This document shows, piece after piece, positions 34,504 through 46,000 of a stretch of 64,000 nucleotides of DNA. The DNA is from Brasenia schreberi. Lineage: Eukaryota > Streptophyta > Magnoliopsida > Nymphaeales > Cabombaceae. The translations under genes and the position numbers were made by a program. The number at the start of each line of letters is the position of its first letter. Position 1 is the first letter of the stretch. The notes beneath the pieces were generated by a model. That model ran no database searches and was not told the origin of the DNA. It saw nothing but the letters and a program-made list of their open reading frames with translations. Location: NCBI GenBank assembly GCA_036023115.1, contig JAYKKT010000074.1, positions 6,583,501 to 6,647,500 on the forward strand, read 5' to 3'.

Positions 34504-35709
34504 GACTGTCTCCTACGTTAACCAGCTATTTGGGAATTTCCAGCTAATATTGGATAGAAGGGAGAAGTCTGAAAGCTAGGTTGTTCAACTTAAAATTGCC
34601 TCTACCATAACAATTTTTTTTTATTCATCGCTGTCTTGTTGCTACCAACCCTCCAGCACACAAATAGCTTGTTAATGTCTTATTTGTATACTGTTGTCGA
34701 AACGTTTTCCGATCACTAATTATCATTTAGAATATATGGATACAACATTAATATTATCGAAATCTTCACAAAAACAATTTATGATTTTTCAAATTTTGCC
34801 CTTCAAGACCTCAATTTATAAGCATTTTGTTAAGGATATAAGGTCTTGTTGTTAATCAAATAGGATCCTAAGGTTTTTAGAATTAATCAAATAAGAAATT
34901 GAGATTTTTATAGCACATAAAAAACTAATGTAGTTTGCTAGATGGTCCTTATTTGATTAAGGATTGAAACTTGAGGTCTCCAATAGATTAATAATGAAAA
35001 CCTCATATTCCTCTTAAAATACTGAAAATTTGAGTTCCCTAAGCATAACTTTTAAAAATGTATTACTGTTTGTAATAATTTTTCCTTAATATTAAGGTGC
35101 GCAATCTAATTGATTCTCGTGTAATGACAATGGAGAAGAATCAATCAATATCTCAGCCGTTTACAAGTATTGTAATTGTCACTGAGGTTCACCTCTGCAC
35201 ATTCCTCTTGGTGGTGATCTTCTGGTGATGTGACTTGCCCATATTGGCATTGTGAATTTCAAATAGCTGAGCCTACTTTTCCCATTGCTTTTCTCTCTAC
35301 TTTTTGGGGGCCATGGCAAGAAGAAGATACGAAGGACCCATGTTTGGATAACATTCAAGCCCACACACCCTTGAATTGCCTTTCTAATCATATCTGGATT
35401 TGGGTCCTGAAAGGAGATCCAAATAGAGAAGAAGATCAGGATATTGGAGTAGATATTATCTGGCTGGATTACAATAGTGAACTTCCTTTTTCCAGTTTTG
35501 TTTCTTCTTCATAGGCTTTTTGTGAACCAGATTGTTTTTTCAGGCACCCATTGAATGTCTTAGGTTCAGATTTGGGTTGCACAAAAGTGAATTCGGATTA
35601 ATTTAGTCAGTTTCAGTGAATTCGTTTGGTTTAGCAGGGCACAAGATAGCACACATTAACATACTAAGAATCTATGCAGCCGGCCTAGAGGCCCTGGTTT
35701 TGGCTAAGG

Positions 35710-35820
<111 letters not shown>

Positions 35821-36214
35821 TGTTAATATATTGAAACAAATTTTCACCATCCAATTTGAAGGATAGATTATTAAAAGTTAATTAAAAAAACAACTTGTTA
35901 CTTTTAAATTTAAATCTCAACTATTTATCTTTCGAATTATATGGTTGAAATTTGTTTGAAGCATATAACATACACTATATATAAGCCTTACATACTCTGG
36001 TTGCTTATTTTTACAAATTTAAATCATTCAATAAAGATTAATCATTGAAATTAAAAAGTAAAAGTAAAATATTATTTTAAAATAAAGTTATAGTATGTAA
36101 AAATATATGTCTATTTTTATGTTGATCTTTTTTATTGAACAATTGAAATGTGTAAGAATATAAAGTGACTAACATACTAAACTCCTCAAATCCACAAACA
36201 CAAACATGCACGTG

Positions 36215-36215
<1 letters not shown>

Positions 36216-36249
<34 letters not shown>

Positions 36250-36256
36250 CTCTATA

Positions 36257-36328
<72 letters not shown>
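36216..36328. repeat. Self-complementary (CT)n(TA)n(GA)n microsatellite
   Basis: CT units (36216 to about 36254), then TA units, then GA units (to 36328). The CT and GA arms are complementary and the TA centre is palindromic, so the whole block can form one long hairpin or cruciform. Confidence 0.85.
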
Positions 36329-36330
<2 letters not shown>

Positions 36331-36689
36331 GTCCAATAATTCATTCTGTGTGAGTGCATGTCCAATAATTCTTTTTCCATATAAACGGCCACTACAATAT
36401 ATTTCCACAACGTTGCTGATCTACGGATTGGTGCGGAGCATTCTTTTTGTCTCCAAGTTGTGTGCGTGGTCCGTAGCCTTTTAGAAATCCTTTTGATTCT
36501 CTCGCACTATGGGTCGTGTGCTTCCTGTACTTTGTTGTCAAGAGGCATATATTCATTCTTGCTTTTACATTGTTTGAAAGAAAGAAAGAAAGTACCTAGA
36601 AAGAATTTAAAATCTTGCCTTTTTTCATTTAACTAGGTCCCAAGCGAGCGTAAAACTTTGTGTGACTTATCTACGATGGATTCTACAAA

Positions 36690-36777
36690 TTATGATAAAG
36701 CTCGGTAGTTACAAAGAATCGATGTAGCTAACCCTATTTAGTATGGAAAAAGGTTTAGTTGTTGTTGTTGTTGTTGA
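36690..36777 (+). mobile_element. 5'-truncated LINE 3' tail with (TTG)n
   Basis: TACAAAGAATCGATGTAGCT, AACCCTATTTAGTATGGAAA and AGGTTTAG, then six TTG units. It matches the terminal part of the other LINE tails, plus orientation; the 5' limit is uncertain. Confidence 0.65.
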
Positions 36778-37465
36778 CTTTTTTCTTTTCCCTAAACCAC
36801 TCGTATTCGTTAGAGTCTGGCATAACCCCAACTTAACGTTAATTTAAATGTAAATAAAAATGAGAGAAAATATTACCGTAATTTCATGTATGTAAGAAAA
36901 AATAAAAGAAAAAAATGTTAGTATCTAGAAGGAAGATTCCATCTACTAGGAAATATTTTTTAGAATGATTATCCTTCCAAACGTGAACAAATCCTTGCTG
37001 TATTTTGGCCCTTTGTATCAAGAGTCGGGAATAAGAAAGAAAAAAAGAGGCAGTGAGAACATTCCATGCACATGAGGTGGGGTCATCATGCATGTGCCTA
37101 CGCTTCGTCCACCCCCTATCGCATTTATCTTCGTTTTCTCACTATCACTTTTTTTTTTAAATTTCTTTTTAGTAGTTTTCTCACTATCACTTTAATATTA
37201 TTCTTTCTAATTACATCCATAGATAGCGCTTTCATCGGTCGACGTTGGGGTACAAAATTGGGTAAATGCTAGGGATGACAACGGGCGGATCGGGGGTGGC
37301 TATTACCTATACCTGGCCTGACCTGAATCTTAACGGGCTGGGTACAAGCTCGAGTTTTCTTTTTTCTTTCTAACGGGTAATGGTATATGTACATAGACAT
37401 GGTCGGTTTTGGTTCAGCGGTTCGAAACCACCAATTCTTGCTACTCAAGTGAAAAGCAAATCCAC

Positions 37466-37500
<35 letters not shown>

Positions 37501-38189
37501 CTATATATATATATATATGGACACATTTGTGTGTGTTTGTGTTGGGAAGGGGTGGGGTGGGTTGGAGTTGGAGTTGGAGTTGGAGTTGGGTCAGATTAAT
37601 ATTGACATTCCTAAATGCATGGGGTTGCAATTAGGTCACTTTGTGTTTAGGTGAAAATGCAACTCCACCATAACCTGACCCATTTCCTTTTTTGAGAGAG
37701 GGAATAGGAGGGATGTCATCGTTCAAAGACCCATGCCACAATGTGTGTGTCAGGTCTAGGTCTGCCTGGATTTACCCCGGCCTTTGTCAAGTTAGTTTGA
37801 CCGGACCCAGACCAAGGTGCCTAATCTCCAACTTTGACCTGAACTTTTTCGGGTAGGGTTCAGGTCGTCGATAGGTCATGAAATTGCCACAGTAGACGGA
37901 CCGGGCCACAAGGGTCATGACACGAAATTTCAAAGTGTATTTTCACCATTGTATTAGAACAATAATCTGTTTCTAAGAGTGAAATGTATGAAAATCAATA
38001 ATGTAGTTATCAAAAACCCGCCCCGCTCAGTCTCGGGAGTGGATCGGTCTCTTCGGATTGTCACTGGTCTTCGAGAAATTTCTCTTTATTAGATTTTTTC
38101 GTGTTTTTTTTTATGTCAATAACACTAACTCACGGCCTTTAGCAGCAACCATGCACATTTTATCAATATTCACAAATAACGTGTATTTT

Positions 38190-38300
38190 TTCTTTAGGGG
38201 CTACAATGGGAAAAACAAAACCAGATGCATGTCCCAGGCATCGAACCCATGACCTTCGACTAGTGAGTCGAACCAGGGAGTGCCCTTGCGTGCACATATA
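38190..38300 (-). mobile_element. SINE-like element with tRNA-type B box
   Basis: On the minus strand a strong B box (GGTCATGGGTTCGATGCC) is preceded by TGGTTCGACTCACTAGTCGA and followed by TTTTTCCCATTGTAGCCCCT and an A-rich tail. The CCCATTGTA-CCC tail resembles the SINE copies at 18852 and 52867, but the head differs and no target duplication was found. It may be a related subfamily or a separate SINE. Confidence 0.4.
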
Positions 38301-38797
38301 TTTCAACATATTTGGTGATGAAATGCTTGCCAATATTTATTGATGCAAGCTGCACGGTGCAATTTGGTTTGTCGAGAGCTCGACCACGGCTCAACTAGCC
38401 TCACCAAACACATGTATGCATAACCCGAGCTTTCATGTTATCGTGTTCATGGACAAACCAAACAGAGATCTTCACTAGTCATTTTGTCACTTTATCTTTT
38501 TAACTCATGATCTGGTTGTTTCCTATTCAAGCCGATTCATGTTCAACTTATACGAACGTGTATTCAACAATGTTAATAAACAGTCATATCTGAGCGTTGT
38601 TTCTAGAGTTAGCATGTGCTAGCTCTACAACTATTAGTTTTCCATTTTTATACCAGTTTCATCTATATACTTTCTCTCAATCATGATTTCAAAACGAATT
38701 CCAAAATTCACATAATTATTTGAACCTAACGAACCAACTTCAAAACTGTTTGAGCTTATTTATGCACATTTGAGCTCATGTTTGTGCTGTTTTTTTT

Positions 38798-39578
38798 GGG
38801 GTGTTTGATTGCAAGGCCATAACTACAAAAGTGGACTCTAATTTCGCCTCCCAACGCTGAGGTTGGGCTGTTGTGGATGGGCCATATAGTCCAGCTTTTA
38901 TTGCATGCCGAGGCTCGTGTTTGATTACGATGAGAATCGTTGCGTAGTCCCCAAGTCTCGTACCAAGCATCCCCTTTGGCACTCAAAATATGTTCCAAAC
39001 GATGTTCTGGTGTTGCCTCAAGGAACATATACATTTCACCTGTAAATGGTCTACGTAACCATTGCAGAGTCGATCGGTACAAAGAAGGTATTGATGAATT
39101 TACAAGTTCCAAATTGATTCGTTAACAACTTGTTTTCTCCGTTAAGCTTCTTACACTAACCCGAACCCTATGCTCAACTCGGTTGAGGTCACGAACTGAA
39201 CACGAACAATGCAGAAATACAGGGAACTGGAATTATCTAAGAGCAACCAAGTTCAGCCAATGCAAATATCCCGTGCTCATGCACAACTAAATAGCCTACG
39301 GAGTGTTTGAGTCCTCAGGCTATAATATAAAACTCGGACTATAGTTCTAGTACAACAACAACAACTAAGCCTTTTCTCGTTTGTTTCCACGTAACCCTAT
39401 CATGTGCTATATTAGCAGTTAACTCACAATAAGTTAGATCATTATTTATTGTTTCTTTTCAACACTTTTTATTCGACTATGAGACCCATCAACGACTCAC
39501 CCTTAAGCATGAGTTACTGAAATTGAAACCGAAACTGGAGTTCCAGTCCCGTAGTCCTAGTCTTGCATCAAACACCCC
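38798..39578. mobile_element. Candidate DNA-transposon/MITE with GGGGTGTTTGAT ends, about 781 bp
   Basis: Left end GGGGTGTTTGATTGCAAGGC and right end (complement) GGGGTGTTTGATGCAAGACT share about 45 bp of imperfect inverted similarity, continuing to TGGACTCTAATTTCG / TGGAACTCCAGTTTCG. A third similar start, GGAGTGTTTGAGTCC, lies at about 39300. A LINE 3' tail is nested at 39354-39480. No convincing target duplication was found, so the superfamily (PIF/Harbinger-like by end sequence) is a guess. Confidence 0.5.
39354..39480 (-). mobile_element. 5'-truncated LINE 3' tail
   Basis: The plus strand reads ACAACAACAACAACTAAGCC, TTAGCAGTTAACTCACAATA, AGTTAGATCATTATTTATTG: the complement of the shared LINE tail, so the insertion is on the minus strand. 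Confidence 0.75.
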
Positions 39579-39801
39579 TGGAGAGACCAGCTTGTATCTG
39601 GAATCAATGTATGAATGGGCTCGGGACAAGCCAAACCACGAGATGCCGATGACCATGAACACAAGTTAAAAACAGGAAGCTAGCAGAAAGCTTTTTTCTC
39701 GTCATTTTCAAGTGAGAATCTGAGCCGCTAATTTACGTGATAAATACAGTTTAACGATAAATTAAAATACCACAATGTTTGCTTAATTAAGCGCCGATAT
39801 C

Positions 39802-39810
39802 TATAAAATA
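39802..39810 (+). promoter_or_regulatory. Possible TATA box of CSN7
   Basis: TATAAAATA lies 211-219 bp upstream of the CSN7 ATG in an otherwise mixed-composition stretch. Spacing is plausible for a leader of about 180 nt, but the transcription start is not visible from sequence. Confidence 0.3.
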
Positions 39811-40020
39811 TCGCAAACTCCGTCCGTCTTCCGTTTTGGTTTTATGTACCACTGTTAATGATGCCCGTGTTCAGATGCGTGATGCATTGTCGGGCTAATT
39901 CCTCACTCAAAGGTTTCACGAGAAATCTGAACGATAACGATCGGTTTCTAGGGTTTTAGGTGTTCGTCGATTGGTCGAATCCTTTCCTCCGGCGAAATCC
40001 AAACTCTTCGAGTCCCGGCG

Positions 40021-43000
40021 ATGGACATCGAAGAGAAGCAGGCGGAGTTAATCGATTTCTTCGTGAAGCAAGCACAGTGCCTCAACGGTGGAGCGCTCGC
40101 CGGCGTCGTCATCGACGCGACCTCCAATCCCTCTCTGTTCGCCTTTTCTGAGATACTTTCCGTGCCCAATATCGCAGAGGTGAAGATTATTCTTCTGTTC
40201 GTGCTTTGATGATTCGCTATACAGACTTTGTTCTTCCCCACTTTTATCATCTTCGGTTGTTGTTTTCTTTGTGTATTGTGTAATGTTGATTAGAATTGGC
40301 GCCAGGGCGAGGATACCGCGCTCTGTTTTGGATTTTATCTCGAGTCGGACGATACGGTTAATGCTGTATAGTCGGTGAATTGCTTTGCTCTGCGCATTAT
40401 GATTTGGTGAACAGAATAATATGTTTATGGATGTCGACAGATTGAAAATACATGGATTTTACAAACTATTGTAGCTTGAATCCAAGGGGTTCTGCTTCGG
40501 TGTGTTTGTATTTGATGATGTGCGGAAGTGAGGAATTTGATCGTGCTTGTATTGGGGCAATTTGTTCATTATTACATGTGAATTCAATGAGGCACCAATG
40601 GAAGATAAAATGAGAGGCACAGAAGGAACAGTCTCCTGGAGCTCCAGTGCTAGATGCTGAGCAATACAAAAGCGGCTGACAAAGGCTGCCGAATTGGTGG
40701 AAGGAAACCATAGAACATAAAACATAATCTTGCTTTTTTTGGAGTTAAATATGAGTATGACCCAAGGTCACTGATAGGCGTCAGTGACAAGTAAGAACCG
40801 ATACTTCACTTAGCTTGGGAAGGTCCTCGTTTTGTTTTTTCATCTTTACATGCAAATTCGAATGGGCATTTAAGTGTTTCCATCACACACATGTACCCAT
40901 GTTCAACCATCATCATCTTGTTATGAGGCTTTAACCTTTGTGGATAGGAACCGGATTGACTTTACAAGTAGAGTTACAACCCGAGTTCCCTTTTGTATCA
41001 CTTCGTGAGATCTCCTTCAGTTCAACTTTCGGTGGTCTCCTAAATTCCTTCTACATGTCTTCTAACATCTTTTTTCCTATTGGTGTCACTTTGTGAAGTA
41101 CAGCCTGAGTCTATGGAAACTTGCTCTTTATGAATTTGGGAACTTGCTCTTTGGATGGCAAGCAGCTGGAAAATGTTCACAAGTACCTTTTAACAAGTGC
41201 TCTTGAAATACAAAGCATATGACTTCCATCAATTCTATCTGTAGAAATACTATTTGCTGTCCTTTTGAGGCGAACTACCATTTACTATTATAATAAGTAA
41301 CTTAATGTATATAGTATCTAGTACAATTTGCCCAAGTACTACCAGTCTAGAACATTCCATTGGTTGGATCCTGTCAGAAAACTCAATAATATATTATGCA
41401 CAGCATTTCATATTAACTAAACCTTATGAATGATGCCCTATTCCAGTGTTTGGACCACTGTATTATTACACAATAATCTATAAGTAATGCAGATTGTTCA
41501 CATTAACCAAATTTTGAGCTAATGTCCTACAGAATCACTCTACATAGCTGAACACTTCATCATGTTTTGTATCAGTGGTGGTTCCAGGAGTTTTGGGTGT
41601 TCATCTTTCATCCTCAATCCTTTTAATCTCCAGCTGTTGGAAGCAGAGATGGTTAAAGTTGTAACTGTTTGAGTTCCATATATTTCATTTGTATATGCTT
41701 TTGGTCTTTACATGTCCATGATGTACGTTTTTGGAGTGATGTCATGTCCTCTCTCTTTCACTCATACATACACCCGCCCAGGCACACATGGCAAATGCAC
41801 ACAAAAAGTCAGAATCACCTACGTTTTAGGTGTTGTTTCCTTTGTAGGACATACTGGTTCAGTGCCTTAACTTGTATGTATTTTCATTAACATGGAATTA
41901 CCCACATTTGACATGATTTATGACATTTTTTAAAGCTTTATTGCTGTTTACATTTCCATTAGGTTGGCAACTGTTCACAAATGTGATGTTTTCGTGATTG
42001 AATCCTCTAATAGGTTACTTGTTTTCTTAGTCTCCCCATCTTGGTTGTGTAATGTTCCTTTTTCTTATAATGAAGTCATGCTTTTACTTTTTACTTTCTT
42101 TTATGTGTATTTCACTTATTGTTCCTCCTTTTTCTACTTGCCAATTGTAGCTCCAAGGAACCGAGCATTCAAAATACTTAGACCTGCTTCAGTTATTTGC
42201 TCATGGTACATGGAATGACTACAAGAGTAAGTGCTGACTATTACATGTTTATAGGCCAAATAATCACAACTTAACTCTAAATTTCTTCTTGATGAATTGT
42301 TTGTCCATTTCTGTTTTCCTCACAATTAGCAAATTTAAATAATTTTGTCATGTCATTTTTGTTCAATTAGTTGCCTCAGTAACATTCCATTCTCCTGCTT
42401 ATGAAAAATAAAGTAAAGTTAGCTTCACTGTGTGAGAACGTCACTGGAAGGGGAAATTTGGCACATATGAAGGACTTTTGTGTTTGATGGCGTATATCTC
42501 GTTGAATGATCCTTGTTTTGGTGGTTCTTTATGATGCATTCTACTCAAGTCTGGCTGGATTTAAATAAGTAGAAGCTCACAACGTAGAGAAAAAGGGTTT
42601 ATCAATTTTCTATCAGTGATATTGTCAATCTTGGATACAATCTCAAGTTTTATTCATCTATGACATTTTCTTGGTACAATCTTATACTCTCAAATTACCT
42701 CCCATATAAGAGTTGCAGTGAAGGATTCTCATTAAATTGGTGATAAAAAATGCTAAATCATTAATTTGCAGCACGTCCATCACCAAACAACAACAACAAC
42801 TAAGCCTTTTCCCATACTAGACGGGGTCGGCTACATGGATTCTTTGTTTCCACAGATCTCTATCGTGTGCCATGTTAGCAGTTAACTCCCAATAAGCTAG
42901 ATCATTCTTTATTGTTTCTTTCCAACACTTTTGTGGTCGTCCTCTACCTCTTTTAATACTTTCCAAATTTAGTTTTTCTAACCTTCTTACAGGTTCTTCT

Positions 43001-46000
43001 TTTGATCTTCTTTCTATATGTCCAAACCATCATATGTTATTTTGAACATATCATGGTAATTTTACTTATTCAGGCAAATAAAGGAATCAAAACATCACAA
43101 TATGTTTGAAACACCCTGATGATATCGTGTCATTGTGGGCTATTTTTGGTCAGTCGACAAAGGCATGGAACCCTCATCAATGACCTTGACAGTTGTGGCC
43201 ATCCTTGGTGAGGTAAACCATGGGGAATTTTCCCTCACAATATATTTTTGACAATCTTAAGAAGTCTCACTGATTAAAATCTACTTGGATTCCTTGCATA
43301 GTGACATTGAAGTTTGAGTTGTCTATACAATAACAACAACCAAAGCCTTTTTCCCAGCTTGGCTACATGATTTCTTTGACACCATAGAGCTCTATCTTGG
43401 GTCATATTAGTAATGAACTCTGAGAAGGCCATATTAGTTTGTTTCTAACACTTTTGAAGCCTTTCTCTCCCCTTTCTAAAGTTTTCACTGTCTATTTCTT
43501 GCATTTTCTTACTGGAACTTCATTTGGTTAGCTCTCTACATGTTCAAATCCTCTTAGGCACGTCTTTGTCATCTTATCTTGTATTTATGCTTCCTCAACA
43601 TTTTCTCTAATAATCTCATATTCTCATTGTAAGTATGCCCTTTTCTAGTATGACCACAAGTCCATCATAACATTGGACATCTTTTGCCCATATTGATGAT
43701 TGATTGCCCAACACTTAGCACCATATAGCACTGATGATTTACCTACTACTGTGTCATATTCACTTTTCAACTTTAGAGGTATCTTCCTATTGGTAAAAAC
43801 TTGGGGCACCTCTCTTTTTTAGCCAAGTGGTGTTAATTCTACATATAACATCTCTATTAATTTTTCCATTGCTTTTAAAGACTGACCCTAGATATTTAAA
43901 ATTATCCTTTTGGTGTTCTAAGATATATTATCATTACACACAAAAGAATTTAGGTTTTGGGGTACTTGGAGCATTGGTACAACAGATGTTCATCTAACAT
44001 AGTGATCCACGAATCCCACATCTGAGGTTCATCATCTTACTTGAATGAAGCTTGCCTAGATGCATAAAAATGATATCCTTTGTTCCTTAACCAATCTGAT
44101 TCGTCCACACTTTCCAATACCTCTCACAATTTTATTTGAGCCTTTTCTTATGATTCCATGTCCTTCTCCTGTGTCACTCGATATGCTTCTTAACAGTCAT
44201 CATCAGAAAAATTGAAATTTAATACAATCAATTTTTTTTCATCCTTGAAGGACAATACAATGTTCCCTGACCTGTTTAGATTTTAGGTTTTAAGATCTTA
44301 TTAACCTTTTACATTAATTGCAAAAGAAACAATATTGATAATGCTTTTAACTAGTTTCAAACACTTTATATGTCTTATTCTTATTTGATTGCATTCCATC
44401 TTATGATGTTCTCAATATTGGTTAGCATTGGTTAGTCGGTTAGCCTGCCAACCTCTTTTATTGCTAAGCATTGCATAAGCATCGATAATGAAGACTTAGC
44501 AGGAGTTAAAAAAATTAAAACCATATTTGTTTTTGTGTGTGTGTCGATTTAGTGCCTTTGATAAAACACTAATCAATTTAATAGTAGAGACACATAACTC
44601 CCAAACATCATTATGAAGCATAAAATCATTTAGTATTTCTAAATGTTTTTTGAAGGCTATTAATATGCTACAATTGTCACTTACCAATTTTAAACTTGCT
44701 ATTATATATTAAAATTTAAATCAAACACATACAAACTGATAAAAATACTATATGAAAAAGAAAGAGAGAGGACCGGCTTGAGAATGAGAGAGAGAGAAGG
44801 ATTTACTCGTAAGAAAGAGACACATTATGGGAGAGAGCAAAATGAAGAAGGCGTAGGAGGAGGGAGGTATATAAGCCTCGTGGAGCCGGTAGATAGTCTC
44901 TTTAGTCAAAGAACCCACATAAATAAGACCTTAGGTGTTTGGTGTCCATCTGAGCGCTTAGAGCACATATGTGTGCATATGACAACATGGATTACATTTT
45001 AATCTCTAGTTTCCTTATTTATTTCACTTCCCAATGTTTTCATAGGTTCCCTTTCTGCTGTCTGTGCTGTTTGTGGATTATCAATTAGATTGTCACCTGA
45101 TTCTGGCTATGCGTCTTGCTTGGTTTTAGTTTTGCTTCTAAAATGAATTATCATTTGCTGCTTCCAACATTTTCTGAAAATGTTTCACTTCTTCTATTGC
45201 TTCTTTTCACTTCCCAATCTACTTGTCATTCTTACTGTTGCTTTTGTCCTTCAATCCCCATTTTATTTGGAATCTAATTTAGATTTTCCAGTGTAGTCCA
45301 TTCTATGCAGATGCTGGCACAAAACTTAAAGTTGTGAAATGCATCAAAAGTCATTAGCGGTTTGAATCATTGATAGAGAATCCTCGATGTTGTTCCACAT
45401 ATATTTTTGTTCTTGCATCCATTTGATGCAACTCCAACTCATAATGAGCAACCACTTATGTGACTTGGCCACTACTAATTCAAACTCTAATCTCCAATTC
45501 CTTCTCTGAATTTAACTGCTGGCAAAAGAGGTGGACTATTCAACTAATCTGGCATAGAAAAATTTAAGCAAAAACCCTGACAAATGATAATCCAGACATG
45601 GTTTGGCATTTTTAACTGGATCACGAAATACTTGGCTTCCATTTGATAAACTATTCCCTCTCTACCTAGATAGTTTCCTACTGGCCTCAGCTTACTCAGG
45701 TTGCACCCATGGGTTCCGAACTTGATAATTTTTAACATGTGCAATTTTCTTCCTAGCTAGTGGTGCTTGTACTGCTCTTCACATGAGACCATTTTGCATA
45801 TAAAATTATGATACGCTTCAAGGAAAGGTCATAGTTTTTGGTCATTACGGTTTTGAAGCATAACAATTCTATGATGCTGGGTTTGCATTTGTTGTTTTGT
45901 CTCAAGGATAGTTTATTAAGAACTTTCAGGCTGAAAATGTTTTTACCTTATTGTCACTGTTCATGCTGGCAACCTTATCTGACGGCCTTCTTTTTAACAG

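Noticed and set aside
35179..35514. Overlapping ORFs on both strands (70 and 94 codons)
   Set aside because: No family match or splice pattern, and neither strand is preferred.
38756..39112. 118-codon minus-strand ORF
   Set aside because: It lies inside the candidate GGGGTGTTTGAT element and has no recognisable domain. It is probably chance.
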